This document shows, piece after piece, positions 26,276 through 35,798 of a DNA stretch of 64,000 bases (position 1 is the stretch's first letter; each line of letters starts with the position of its first letter). Source of the stretch: Streptomyces sp. HUAS YS2. Lineage in GTDB: Bacteria; Actinomycetota; Actinomycetes; Streptomycetales; Streptomycetaceae. The notes below the pieces were generated by a model. It did no database searches, was not told where the DNA came from, and saw only the letters and a list, made by a program, of their open reading frames with translations. Location: assembly GCF_033343995.1 (NCBI RefSeq), contig NZ_CP137573.1:7597001-7661000 (forward strand). The letters run 5' to 3'. The translations under genes and the position numbers were made by a program.

Positions 26276-27343
26276 TCACTGCGTCGGCGACGCCTTCCGC
26301 AGCGCGCTGATACAGGTCTCGAGCGCCTGCCGCAGCGCCTCCAGGCGGGCCACCATGTCGTCCTCGTAGATGTCGTCGAAGTCGGCGGCGTCGTCCAGCG
26401 TCAGCTCCTCGAAGACCTTGGTGGCCTTCTGGAGGCTGCTGTAGAACTTCGTCCGCCGTTCCTGGACCCGGAGTTCGGGGTCCTCCTCGACCGCCCGCGC
26501 GACCAGGCCCTTCACCGTCTCGTACGCCTCGCCGGCCCACTCGCCGGCCTCCTCCGAGTCGTCGAGTTCGTCGATCAGCGACAGGTGCCGCTCGGCCTCC
26601 GCGCGCAGCTGCGCCGGCGCCTCGACGGTCTGTCCGGCGGGCGTCCGGATCTGGCCGTTCTCGGCGATCTGGCGGACGTACCCGATGCGGTCCGCGGCCT
26701 TGTTCTCCTCCGCCACGGCCTTCTTCAGGCCGTCGGTGCGGGCGATCGCGCGGGCCATCTCGGTCTGCAGCGCCGGGTCCTCCTTCATCCGGTCAAGGAG
26801 GGCGGTGCGGGCGGCGTCGGCGGTGCCCGGATCGGCGAGGATCGCCGCCCGCAGCGCCGTCGGGTTCTCCGCGACCTCCAGGGCCTTCGTCGGCCGGATG
26901 CCCTCCGCCTCGGCGGCGGCCGTGATCGCGTGGCCGCGCACGGAGGAGGCGCTGGAGCGGGAGGTGTAGTACGACAGCCACACGTCGGCGTCCGGGAGCT
27001 CGATGTCCTCGCCGGGGGCCAGCACCTCGAACTGCGGGACGATCCCGTCGTCGGCGGCCATGTCCCACGCCTTGTAGTAGCGCATGACCCGCTCGGCGGA
27101 GCAGCCCGCCAGCTCGCCGAACGCCTTGGCCGAGACCTTGGGGGAGTCCTCCGCGGACTGCCCGCCCGGCCGCACGCTGCGCGCCACCTTCAGCGCGAAC
27201 GCCCAGCCGCCGGTGCGGGCGTAGACCCCGAACTCCCGGGCGTCGCGCACGATCGCCTCGGGCACGGGACGGGCGGCCGGCTCCACCCACTCCGCGGGCT
27301 CGGACAGGGCGGTGGTCTCGGACGGGTCGAGGACGACGGTCAC
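26276..27343 (-). CDS. Hypothetical soluble protein with HTH-like segment
   Basis: A 355-residue protein I cannot assign. The N-terminal third contains AKAFGELAGCSAERVMRYYKAWDMA (about residues 72-96), which could be a helix-turn-helix. The rest is strongly helical and acidic: repeated Ala/Glu/Asp-rich helices such as LDRMKEDPALQTEMARAIARTDGLKKAVAEENKAAD suggest coiled coils or an alpha-helical bundle. No signal or membrane helix. The GTG at 27343 has TGGAG eight bases upstream. A DNA-associated role is a guess. Confidence 0.7.
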   Translation of the reverse strand: MTVVLDPSETTALSEPAEWVEPAARPVPEAIVRDAREFGVYARTGGWAFALKVARSVRPGGQSAEDSPKVSAKAFGELAGCSAERVMRYYKAWDMAADDGIVPQFEVLAPGEDIELPDADVWLSYYTSRSSASSVRGHAITAAAEAEGIRPTKALEVAENPTALRAAILADPGTADAARTALLDRMKEDPALQTEMARAIARTDGLKKAVAEENKAADRIGYVRQIAENGQIRTPAGQTVEAPAQLRAEAERHLSLIDELDDSEEAGEWAGEAYETVKGLVARAVEEDPELRVQERRTKFYSSLQKATKVFEELTLDDAADFDDIYEDDMVARLEALRQALETCISALRKASPTQ

Positions 27344-27491
27344 CGATGACGCTCCAGGAAGATCGGGGAGGGGAAACGAATCTGCCCCGACACCCTATAC
27401 GTACCCCTTGGGGTGAATGATCCGAATCCCGTCCCCGGAACCCGCCGTAATTCTCCCCGGCACGCCTCTGGGAACCTCCACGCCCCGCCGT

Positions 27492-27497
27492 TACCCT
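27492..27497 (+). promoter_or_regulatory. -10 element TACCCT of a leaderless promoter
   Basis: TACCCT ends six bases before the ATG at 27504. It would drive the coupled reductase/AhpD pair. Confidence 0.5.
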
Positions 27498-27503
27498 CCG
27501 CGC

Positions 27504-28586
27504 ATGATTTCCACGGTGGTGTGGGGAACGGGCAATGTCGGCCGCGCGTCCGTCCGGGCCGTCGCGGCCCATCCGGAGCTCCGGCTCGACGCGGTACTGG
27601 TGCACAGCAGCGCCAAGGTGGGCAGGGACGCGGCCGAACTCGCCGGTCTCGACGGGAAACTCGGCGTGGTGGCCACCGACGACGTGGACGCGGTGCTCGC
27701 CGCCCGGCCGCGGGCCGTCGTCTACGCGGCCTCCGGCGACCTGCGCCCCGACGAGGCACTGGCCGACGTCGTACGGGCGGTCCGGCAGGGCGCGGTGGTC
27801 GTCACGCCCGCGCTGTACCCGCTGTACGACCATCGCAGCGCCCCTCCGGAGTGGCGGGACCCGGTGCTCGCCGCCGTCGAGGAGGGCGGCGGCTCGCTGT
27901 TCGTCTCGGGCGTGGACCCCGGCTGGGGCAACGACGTGCTGCCACTGCTGATGACCGGCCTCGGCACCACGGTCGACGCGGTCCGCTGCCAGGAGATCTT
28001 CGACTACTCCACGTACGAGCAGGAGGAGTCGGTCCGCCACCTGGTCGGCATGGGGCACCCCATGGACTACGAGCCCCCGATGCTCCTGCCGTCCGTCCCC
28101 ACGATGGTCTGGGGCGGACAGATCCGCCTCATGGCCCGCGCGCTCGGCGTCGAGCTCGACGAGATCCGCGAGACGCTGCTGCGCCGGCCGCTCGAGACCA
28201 CCGTCGGGACCCGCACCATGGGCACGTTCGAGGCGGGCACCCAGGGCGCGGTCCGCTTCGAGGTGCTGGGCATCGTCGGGGGCGAGCCCCGCATCGTCAT
28301 CGAGCACATCACCCGCATCCACCCCTCCTGCGCCCCCGACTGGCCGTCGCCACCCAACGGCGACGGCGCGCACCGCGTGATCATCGAGGGGCGGCCGCGC
28401 ATCGAGGTGACCGTCGAGGCCGTCGACGAGGGCGCCAACCGTTCCGCGGGCGGCAACGCCACCGCCGTGGGGCGCCTCGTGAACGCGCTGGACTGGCTCG
28501 CCGACGCCCCGCCCGGGCTCTACGACGCGCTGGACGTCCCGCTCCGCCCCGCAGCCGGCCGACTCGGAAGGAACCAGCAGTCATGA
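27504..28586 (+). CDS. NAD(P)H-dependent oxidoreductase, dihydrodipicolinate reductase-like
   Basis: A 360-residue dehydrogenase with an N-terminal Rossmann fold (STVVWGTGNVGRASVRAV, Gly-rich loop at residues 8-13). GVDPGWGNDVLPLLM and GTFEAGTQGAVRFEV resemble the family related to dihydrodipicolinate reductase and 2,4-diaminopentanoate dehydrogenase, seen in actinobacterial lipid and amine pathways. It is leaderless. Its stop overlaps the start of the AhpD-like gene (ATGA), so the two products are made together. The substrate is unknown; the convergent cholesterol oxidase gene might hint at steroid or lipid metabolism, weakly. Confidence 0.82.
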   Translation: MISTVVWGTGNVGRASVRAVAAHPELRLDAVLVHSSAKVGRDAAELAGLDGKLGVVATDDVDAVLAARPRAVVYAASGDLRPDEALADVVRAVRQGAVVVTPALYPLYDHRSAPPEWRDPVLAAVEEGGGSLFVSGVDPGWGNDVLPLLMTGLGTTVDAVRCQEIFDYSTYEQEESVRHLVGMGHPMDYEPPMLLPSVPTMVWGGQIRLMARALGVELDEIRETLLRRPLETTVGTRTMGTFEAGTQGAVRFEVLGIVGGEPRIVIEHITRIHPSCAPDWPSPPNGDGAHRVIIEGRPRIEVTVEAVDEGANRSAGGNATAVGRLVNALDWLADAPPGLYDALDVPLRPAAGRLGRNQQS

Positions 28587-29062
28587 TGATCGACATCCCC
28601 GAGGACAAGGACCCGATCCTCTACGTGTGGGGCGAGATGGTGCCCGGCATCGGCCTCGCCGCGTCGAACTTCTCGCTCTCCGTCTACGAGCACACCACCC
28701 TGGGGCTGCGGGAGTTCGAGGCCGCCCGGCTGCGCATCGCGCAGATCAACGGCTGCGCCTTCTGCCTCGACTGGCGCACCGAGCGCGACGGGGTGAAGGT
28801 CGAGGAGGAGTTCGCTGACGCGGTGACGCAGTGGCGCACGACCGAGGCCTTCGACGCGCGGACGCGTCTCGCGGCAGAGTACGCGGAGCGGTACGCGCTC
28901 GACCATCACGGTCTCGACGAGGAGTTCTGGGCCCGGATGACCGGGCAGTACAGCCAGACCGAGATCGTGGAACTCACCATGAGCATCGGTTCCTGGCTGG
29001 CGTTCGGCCGGCTCAACCACGTCCTCGGCCTCGACACCGTGTGCGTACTGCCCGGGCATTGA
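28583..29062 (+). CDS. Carboxymuconolactone decarboxylase / AhpD family protein
   Basis: A 159-residue alkylhydroperoxidase-like protein. The redox pair is CAFC in NGCAFCLDWRTERDG, with helix segments FEAARLRIAQI and EIVELTMSIGSWLAFGRLNHVLGL typical of the family. Such proteins can reduce peroxides or act as small decarboxylase-like enzymes. GGAAGGAACC precedes the ATG. Its start overlaps the stop of the upstream reductase by four bases, which points to a shared pathway or a peroxide-generating partner. Confidence 0.9.
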   Translation: MMIDIPEDKDPILYVWGEMVPGIGLAASNFSLSVYEHTTLGLREFEAARLRIAQINGCAFCLDWRTERDGVKVEEEFADAVTQWRTTEAFDARTRLAAEYAERYALDHHGLDEEFWARMTGQYSQTEIVELTMSIGSWLAFGRLNHVLGLDTVCVLPGH

Positions 29063-29069
29063 CCGCCGG

Positions 29070-30710
29070 TCAGAGATCGGCGGCGATGATCTGTTCGATG
29101 TTGCGTTCCGCGAGCGCCGTGATGGTGACGAACGGGTTCACGCTGGTGTTGCCGGGGATCAGCGCGCCGTCGATCACGTACAGGCCCGGGTGACCGTGCA
29201 GCCGGCCGTAGTTGTCGGTGGCCCGGTTCAGTACGGCGCCGCCGAGCGGGTGGTACGTCAGATGGTCGCCCCAGATCCTGTAGGCGCCGAACAGGTCCGT
29301 CCGGTAGATCGTTCCCTCCTTCGCGTTGATCTTGTCGAAGATGCTCTTCGCCATGTCGATGGACGCCTGCTTCCAGGCCGTCTGCCAGCTGAGCTCCACC
29401 CGGCCCGCCGCGGCGTTCCAGGAGAACTCCGCGCGGTTCGGGTTCTTGGTGATCGACAGATAGAACGAGGCGTAGGTCTCGATCCCGGTGGGCAGGGGTG
29501 CGACCTCGGCGAACGCACCGCCGGCGGCCCAGTTGTCGATGCCCGCGGTGGGCATGGACGACTGGAGCTTGCCGGTCGGGTCCCACATGTGGTTGGCGCG
29601 ACCGCACATGACGTTGCCGTTGTCGCCCCAGCCCTTGCCGATCTCGCCGTTGAGCAGCGGCAGCGCGCCGGTGGCCTTGAGCCGGGTGAGCAGCTTGCTG
29701 GTGCCGACACTGCCGGCCGCGAAGAACACCCGGTCGGCGGTGACCGACTTGGTGGCCGTGACGCCCCCGCCCGTGTCGAGCTGGTCGATGAGCACGGTGT
29801 ACCCGCCGCCGGCCGCCGGGGTGACCGTGGTGACCTTGTGCAGCGGTGAGATGGTGACCCGGCCGGTGGCGCGGGCCTGCGCCAGGTAGGTCTTCTGCAG
29901 GGTCTTCTTGCCGTGGTTGTTGCCGTACAGGACCTCGGCCGCCAGCGCCGACTTCGGTACCGCGCCGGCCGCCTCCTGCTTCATGTAGTCCCAGTCGTAC
30001 ACGTTGGGCACGAAGACGAACGGGAAGCCGGACCGCTGGGCGTGCTTGCGGCCCACCCGCGCGTACTGGTAACAGTCCGCGCTCTCCCACCACGTCGGGT
30101 CGACGGCGGAGACGCCGAGGCCGGCGTTGGCCCGGGGGTAGTAGAGGCCGTACATCTCGTCGGCGTTCACGGACGGCAGGATCGCCTGGAAGTTCTCGCG
30201 CCTCGGCGTCACCGCCATGCCGCCGTTGACGAGCGAACCGCCGCCGACGCCGCGCCCCTGGTAGACGGTGATGCCGGCGAACTCCTCGGCGTCCAGGATG
30301 CCCGTGTAGCACGGGACGTCCTTGTCGAGGGGGTAGCCGAGGAACTGGCAGATCGGCTGTTTGGTGCGGGTGCGCAGCCAGAAGGAGCGGTAGTCGGGCC
30401 GGGTCGTGTTGGCGAAGATGTTGCCGTCAGTCCCCGGGGTGTCCCAGGCCATGCCCATCTCGACCATGTGCACGTCGACACCGGCCCGGGCCAGCCGCAG
30501 CGCGGCGACGGAGCCGCCGTAGCCGGTGCCGATCACCAGGACCGGGATCCTGTCCCCGGAGGCGAGCACCGGGGCGGGGGCGGCGTGCGCGGTGGTCGGG
30601 AGCAGCGGACCGGTCAGCGCTGCAGCGCCGACAATGGAACCTGTTCCAGTGATGAATCTTCGTCGGGAGACACCCTGAGAACGCTCGTTGTGCAAGGTGG
30701 AGTCACTCAT
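29070..30710 (-). CDS. choA: Tat-exported cholesterol oxidase (GMC oxidoreductase)
   Basis: A 546-residue FAD enzyme that oxidises 3-beta-hydroxysterols and isomerises them to 4-en-3-ones, releasing H2O2. The twin-arginine signal is SRRRFITG (residues 15-22) with a hydrophobic stretch ending TTAHA. The FAD motif GTGYGG is at 61-66. Active-site residues known in Streptomyces ChoA can be placed: the Glu of AFAEVAP, the His of TYHPLGG and the Asn of VNPFVTI. The ATG at 30710 has GAGGAAGG five bases upstream. No choP P450 gene is adjacent, unlike the classical operon. Confidence 0.93.
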   Translation of the reverse strand: MSDSTLHNERSQGVSRRRFITGTGSIVGAAALTGPLLPTTAHAAPAPVLASGDRIPVLVIGTGYGGSVAALRLARAGVDVHMVEMGMAWDTPGTDGNIFANTTRPDYRSFWLRTRTKQPICQFLGYPLDKDVPCYTGILDAEEFAGITVYQGRGVGGGSLVNGGMAVTPRRENFQAILPSVNADEMYGLYYPRANAGLGVSAVDPTWWESADCYQYARVGRKHAQRSGFPFVFVPNVYDWDYMKQEAAGAVPKSALAAEVLYGNNHGKKTLQKTYLAQARATGRVTISPLHKVTTVTPAAGGGYTVLIDQLDTGGGVTATKSVTADRVFFAAGSVGTSKLLTRLKATGALPLLNGEIGKGWGDNGNVMCGRANHMWDPTGKLQSSMPTAGIDNWAAGGAFAEVAPLPTGIETYASFYLSITKNPNRAEFSWNAAAGRVELSWQTAWKQASIDMAKSIFDKINAKEGTIYRTDLFGAYRIWGDHLTYHPLGGAVLNRATDNYGRLHGHPGLYVIDGALIPGNTSVNPFVTITALAERNIEQIIAADL

Positions 30711-30814
30711 GTGACCTTCCTCACGCTCGACCGAATGGGAGCTTGTTCTACTGGCGGGAGCGTGTGAAGTCACGACAAACCGACCGGTAACTTATGGCGG
30801 AATCCTGGCGGTCG

Positions 30815-33577
30815 TCACCAAGCCAGGCTCTCCAGCGCGTCCAGATCCGGCACCGGCCCCTCGGGCCCCGCGCCCCCGCCGCCGAACTCCATCTCGGCCC
30901 AGATCACCTTGCCGCGCTGCGTGTACCGCGTCCCCCACCGCTCGGCGAGCTGCGCCACCAGGAACAGCCCGCGCCCGCCCTCGTCGGTCGTCGCCGCGTA
31001 CCGCAGGTGCGGCGAGGTGCTGCTGCTGTCCGACACCTCGCAGATCAGACCCCGGTCGCGCAGCAGCCGCACCCGGATCGGCTCCCCGCCGTACCGGATC
31101 GCGTTCGTGACCAGCTCGCTGAGGATCAGCTCGGTCGTGAACACGATGTCGCCGAGCCCCCATTCCTCGAGTTGCGCCGACGCCGCCTGCCGGATCCGGC
31201 TCACCTGCGCCGGATCCGCCGGAACGTCCCACTGCGCGATCCGCCGGGGCTCCAGCAGCCGGGTCTCCGCGACCAGCAGCGCGATGTCGTCGCTCGGCGC
31301 CGGCAGCAGCAGCGCCGCCAGCACGTCCGCACACGTCTGCTCCGGCGTACGCGTCGGGCGGGCCAGAGCCTCCCGCAGCAGCCCCAGTCCGGTCTCGAAG
31401 TCCCGGCCCCGGTCCTCGAGCAGGCCGTCGGTGAACAGCACCAGCCGGCTCGCCTCCGGCAGCTCCACCTCCACCGACTCGAACGGCACCCCGCCGATCC
31501 CCACCCCCAGCGGCAGCCCGGCCGGCAGGTCCGGGAACTCGACCCGGCCGTCCGGATGGACCAGCGCCGGACCCGGATGCCCCGCACTCGCCATCGTGCA
31601 GCGCCCGTCCGTCGGGTCGTACAGCGCGTACAGACAGGTCGCGCCGGTGATGCTCGCGCGCGATCCGCCGCCCGACTGCCCCTCGCCGTCCTCCTCGGCC
31701 GCCGACTGGTCGATCCGGTCGATCCGGTCGATCAGCTCGTCCAGATGCCCGAGCAGCTCGTCCGGCGGCAGGTCCAGCGTCGAGAAGTTCAGCACTGCCG
31801 TCCGCAGCCGCCCCATCGTCGCCGCCGCGTGCACCCCGTGCCCCACCACGTCCCCGACCACCAGCGCCACGCGCGCGCCCGGCAGCGGGATCACGTCGAA
31901 CCAGTCCCCGCCCACCCCCGCCTCCGCCGGCAGGTAGCGCGAGGCGACCGACACCGCGGTCTGCTCCGGCAGCGCCCGCGGCAGCAGACTGCGCTGCAGC
32001 GCCACCGCCATCGTGTGCTCCCGGGTGAACCGGCGCGCGTTGTCGATGGAGACCGCCGCCCGCGCCGCCAGCTCCTCGGCGAACGACAGATCCTCCTCGT
32101 CGAACGGCTCCGGGGCGTCCGCCCGCCAGAAGTTCGCCATGCCCAGGACCACCCCGCGGGCCTGCAACGGCGCCGCGACCAGCGAGTGCAGGCCGTACGT
32201 GAGAGCCTGCGCCGCACCCTCCGGGTCCTGCATCCTCCACCCCTCGGCCGTCGTGAGGTCCGCCTCCAGAACCGCCCGGCCCTCGTCCAGCGCCACCGCC
32301 ATCGGCGTCGTCGGCACCACGAAACGGACCACGTCGCCCACCGGCTGCAGCGGGTTCTCGGCGCGGACTCCGGACAGCGCGGCCCGCCGCATCTCCGTGT
32401 ACGCGCCCGACGGCTCTTCGCCGCGCAGCACCGGATCCAGCAGCTCCACCGTGACGAAGTCCGCGAACCGCGGCACCGCCACCTCCGCCAGCTCCTCCGC
32501 CGTCCGCACCACGTCCAGCGTCGTACCGATCCGCACGCCGGCGTCGTACAGCAGATGCAGCCGGCGCCCGGTGACCTCCGCCCGCCCGGACACCACCGCC
32601 AGCTCCGTCGAGTCCCGCAGCGTCATCACCGTGCCGGTGTGCCGGCCCCCGAAGCCCTCGGTCGGGCGGACGTTCACCGCGAGCAGCCGGTCGCCGGACA
32701 GATGCACCTCGTCCGTGGCCGGCCGACCGGAGGCCAGCAGCGCGGACGTCCGCGGCTCCAGGCCCAGTTCAGTGACGTGCCGGCCCTCCGCGTCGGCCGT
32801 CAGCCCCAGCAGCCGGCGCGCCTCGTCGTTGGCGAGCATCAGCCGGCGGTCGGGCCCGATGATGAGCACACCCTCGCGGACCGCGTGCAGCACCGCCTCG
32901 TGATGCTCGTTCATCCGGGACAGCTCGTCCGGGCCCAGGCCACGGGTCTGCCGCCGGAGCCGACGGCTCACCAGGAACGCGCCGCCGATCGCGAGCGCCA
33001 GCGTGACCACACCGGCACTGATGATCAACGGGAGCTGGCCCTCCACCACGTCGGAGATGTTCTGCAGCTCGACCCCGGTGCTGACCAGAGCGATCACCAC
33101 ACCGTGCGTGTCCCGGATGGGCACGATGGCTCGCACCCCGTCCGCCGGCTCGCCCTTGTAGAGCTCGGTGAACGACTCCCCGCCCGCCGCGCGCTGTATG
33201 TTCCCGGTGGCCTTCTGTCCGATCAGCTCCGGGCGCGCGTCGGTGTAGCGCAACCCGTCCGGCGTCATCACGGCGATGAAGTCGAGACCCGACGCGGTCC
33301 GCGCGGCCTCCGTCAGCGGCTGCAGCGCCGCCGTCGGGTCGCCGGACTTCAGAGCGGCCTCCATGCCGGGGGAGTGGGCGAACGCCTCGGCGGAGGCCAG
33401 GGACCGGTTGCGGGCGTCGCGCTCGCTGTCGTACCGGGCCTGCAGGACGAGCGCCACCACCGCCGCGGTGCTCAACAGCACCACGATCATCGCCGTCAGC
33501 GCGAACACCTGCCCCGCGACGCTGCGCAGGATCCGGGGGGACTTGGAGCGCTCGCCCCGCATGCCCTTACGGTTCAC
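30815..33577 (-). CDS. Membrane sensor SpoIIE phosphatase with anti-sigma kinase domain
   Basis: A 920-residue signalling protein. In order: membrane helix (about 23-45), an extracellular single-Cache-like sensor, membrane helix (about 185-205), PAS (about 225-330), GAF (about 345-510), SpoIIE/PP2C phosphatase (about 520-750; GGDWFDVI, VGDVVGHG, TDGLLEDRG, SDDIALLV) and a HATPase_c domain (ELVTNAIRYGG, DEGGRGLFLV). It can probably dephosphorylate an anti-sigma antagonist and phosphorylate or bind one in the same chain. The GTG at 33577 overlaps the upstream stop (GTGA) with GGGAGG upstream. Confidence 0.93.
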   Translation of the reverse strand: MNRKGMRGERSKSPRILRSVAGQVFALTAMIVVLLSTAAVVALVLQARYDSERDARNRSLASAEAFAHSPGMEAALKSGDPTAALQPLTEAARTASGLDFIAVMTPDGLRYTDARPELIGQKATGNIQRAAGGESFTELYKGEPADGVRAIVPIRDTHGVVIALVSTGVELQNISDVVEGQLPLIISAGVVTLALAIGGAFLVSRRLRRQTRGLGPDELSRMNEHHEAVLHAVREGVLIIGPDRRLMLANDEARRLLGLTADAEGRHVTELGLEPRTSALLASGRPATDEVHLSGDRLLAVNVRPTEGFGGRHTGTVMTLRDSTELAVVSGRAEVTGRRLHLLYDAGVRIGTTLDVVRTAEELAEVAVPRFADFVTVELLDPVLRGEEPSGAYTEMRRAALSGVRAENPLQPVGDVVRFVVPTTPMAVALDEGRAVLEADLTTAEGWRMQDPEGAAQALTYGLHSLVAAPLQARGVVLGMANFWRADAPEPFDEEDLSFAEELAARAAVSIDNARRFTREHTMAVALQRSLLPRALPEQTAVSVASRYLPAEAGVGGDWFDVIPLPGARVALVVGDVVGHGVHAAATMGRLRTAVLNFSTLDLPPDELLGHLDELIDRIDRIDQSAAEEDGEGQSGGGSRASITGATCLYALYDPTDGRCTMASAGHPGPALVHPDGRVEFPDLPAGLPLGVGIGGVPFESVEVELPEASRLVLFTDGLLEDRGRDFETGLGLLREALARPTRTPEQTCADVLAALLLPAPSDDIALLVAETRLLEPRRIAQWDVPADPAQVSRIRQAASAQLEEWGLGDIVFTTELILSELVTNAIRYGGEPIRVRLLRDRGLICEVSDSSSTSPHLRYAATTDEGGRGLFLVAQLAERWGTRYTQRGKVIWAEMEFGGGGAGPEGPVPDLDALESLAW

Positions 33578-35664
33578 CCGGCCCCACCTCCCGGCGGACG
33601 GCTCCGGGCGACGAGCAGGGCGACGTCGTCCGGGTCCCCCGGGTTCCGCATCGCGTCGAGCAGCCGGTCGCAGGTCTCCTCCAGCGAGCGCCCGTTCACC
33701 TCCAGCAGGGCCACCAGGGCCGCGAGCCGCTCGTCGAGGGGATCGTGCCGGGTCTCGACCAGCCCGTCGGTGTACAGCACCAGCCGGTCCCCGACCCCGA
33801 ACGGCACCCGGGTCGTCTCGAAGGACACCCCGCCCACGCCCAGCGGCACCCCGCTCGGCAGATCGACGAGTTCGGCGGGGCGGGGCCCCGCGTGCACCAG
33901 CACGGGCGGCAGATGGCCGGCGTTGGCCATCCGGCACTCGCCGCGCCGCGGGTCGTAGACCGCGTACAGACAGGTCGCGATGTAGTGCTCCAGGCCCTCC
34001 GTGATCCGGTCCAGGTGCCGGAGCACCTCCGCCGGATCGAGGTCGAGATCCGCGAACGCGCAGGTCGCGGTCCGCAGCCGGCCCATCGTCGCCGCCGCGT
34101 CGATGCCGCTGCCCATGACGTCGCCCACGACCAGCGCGGTCTTGTCGCCGGACAGCGGGATGACGTCGTACCAGTCGCCGCCCACCTCGCTGGAGGCGTG
34201 CGCGGGCACGTAGCGGGCTGCGACCTCGAGGCCGGGGGCGTGTGCCGGCTGTCCGGGCAGCAGGCTGCGCTGCAGCGTCACGGCGGAGTTGCGCACGCTC
34301 TGGTACCAGCGAGCGTTGTCGATGCTGACCGCCGCGCGCGCCGCCAGCTCGCCGGCCAGCAGTACGTCGTCCTCGTCGAACGGCAGAGGGTCGTTCGTCC
34401 GCGCGAGGGTGAGCGCGCCCAGCACCTCGCCGCGGGCGATGAGCGGCACCGCGAGATACGAGTGCACGCCTGCGCGCCGCAGATGCTCGGCCGCCTCCGG
34501 GTTGCGCGCGATCCGGAGCAGGTCCTCGGGCCCGACGTGCGGCACGGAGACCGGACGGCCGGTGTGCACGCATTCCGTGACCAGCCGGTCCTCGCCGTAC
34601 ATGGCGGGGCGGCCGGTCGGGTCGGCGGCCTCCGCCGCCTCCGAGGGCCCCTCGGTCTTGATCGCCAGAGCCCGGAACAGCTCCGGACCCCGGTCCGGGG
34701 CGCCGGGACGGCGCAGGGACAGGACGGAGTCCAGCACGTCCACCGCGGCCACGTCCGCGAGCTCGGGCACGGTGACGTCGACCAGCTCCCGCGCGGTCCG
34801 CTCCACCTCCAGCGTCGTGCCCACCCGCGCCGACGCGTCCGCGATCAGCGCGAGCCTCCGCCGACTGCGCTCCGCCTCCTTCGAAGCGCGGTGGCGCTCG
34901 GTGACGTCCACGACGGAGCACGCCACGCCGAGGATCCGCCCGTGCGGTCCCACCAGGCGGTTGAACGACACCGAGTAGGTGCGTTCCTCATGGGGGGTCG
35001 CCGGTGTCTCTACCGCCATGTACATATCCACGATGGGTGTGCCGGTCCGGAGTACCTCTCGCAGTAGCTTCTCCACCGGCGCGGGGTCCAGATGCGGCAG
35101 CACCTCGTGGATGCGGCGCCCCACGTGCTCTTCCGCAGGCACTCCGTTCATACGGGCGATGGTGGGGTTGACCAGTGCGTATCGCAGCTCGGTGTCCAGC
35201 AGGGCCAGACCCGTCGGGGACTGCGCGACCAGCTGCTCGGACAGCGCGAGGTTCGCCTCGACCCGGCTGACCGTGGAGTGGTCGGCGGCGATGCCGAGCG
35301 CGTACCAGTCACCCAGGTCGTCCTGCAGCCGCATGTTGCGGAACTCCACCAGCCGCGTGTCGCCGTTCTTGTGCCGTATCGGGAACGTGCCCGCCCAGCT
35401 CTCCCCGCTGGTCAGGACCCGGGCGAACAGCTGGACCACCTCGTCCAGGTGCTCCTCGTCCACCAGCAGCGGGGCGGCGTACTGGCCCAGCGCCTCGGCG
35501 GCGCTGTAGCCGAACAGCTCCTCGGCGTGCGGGCTCCAGAGCGCGATCCGCCCGTTGACGTCCAGCAGGACGGCGGCGACGCCGAGTATGTCGAGCAGCC
35601 CCCGCGGCCCCGACGGCACACCCGTCGCCCCCTCGTCGTCCGCCCGGAAGGATTCGGCCGTCAC
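33574..35664 (-). CDS. Cytoplasmic PAS-PAS-GAF-SpoIIE phosphatase
   Basis: A 696-residue PP2C-type serine phosphatase with two PAS domains (about 20-125 and 135-255), a GAF domain (about 275-445) and the SpoIIE domain (about 460-690; GGDWYDVIPL, GDVMGSGIDAAATM, LYTDGLVETR, PDDVALLV). It has no membrane helix and no kinase domain. The GTG at 35664 has GGAGGG eight bases upstream. It is translationally coupled to the membrane-bound paralogue downstream, so the two are made together and probably sense different cues for the same partner-switching circuit. Confidence 0.93.
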   Translation of the reverse strand: MTAESFRADDEGATGVPSGPRGLLDILGVAAVLLDVNGRIALWSPHAEELFGYSAAEALGQYAAPLLVDEEHLDEVVQLFARVLTSGESWAGTFPIRHKNGDTRLVEFRNMRLQDDLGDWYALGIAADHSTVSRVEANLALSEQLVAQSPTGLALLDTELRYALVNPTIARMNGVPAEEHVGRRIHEVLPHLDPAPVEKLLREVLRTGTPIVDMYMAVETPATPHEERTYSVSFNRLVGPHGRILGVACSVVDVTERHRASKEAERSRRRLALIADASARVGTTLEVERTARELVDVTVPELADVAAVDVLDSVLSLRRPGAPDRGPELFRALAIKTEGPSEAAEAADPTGRPAMYGEDRLVTECVHTGRPVSVPHVGPEDLLRIARNPEAAEHLRRAGVHSYLAVPLIARGEVLGALTLARTNDPLPFDEDDVLLAGELAARAAVSIDNARWYQSVRNSAVTLQRSLLPGQPAHAPGLEVAARYVPAHASSEVGGDWYDVIPLSGDKTALVVGDVMGSGIDAAATMGRLRTATCAFADLDLDPAEVLRHLDRITEGLEHYIATCLYAVYDPRRGECRMANAGHLPPVLVHAGPRPAELVDLPSGVPLGVGGVSFETTRVPFGVGDRLVLYTDGLVETRHDPLDERLAALVALLEVNGRSLEETCDRLLDAMRNPGDPDDVALLVARSRPPGGGAG

Positions 35665-35798
35665 ACGTTGCTCCCTCCGCCCGCCGACCCACGTGCGCTA
35701 CTTCCATGCTGCGCCCGCCCCAGACTCTCGGCAGCATGTGGCGGGCGTCCGTGGCGGGGGCCCGAGGGTGGGCGTCCGTGACGGGCGTCCGCAGCGGG

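Noticed and set aside
30794..33958. 1054-codon frame opposite the SpoIIE pair
   Set aside because: Although long, it is His/Arg/Gln-rich with no domain, while the minus strand encodes complete PAS, GAF, PP2C and HATPase domains.
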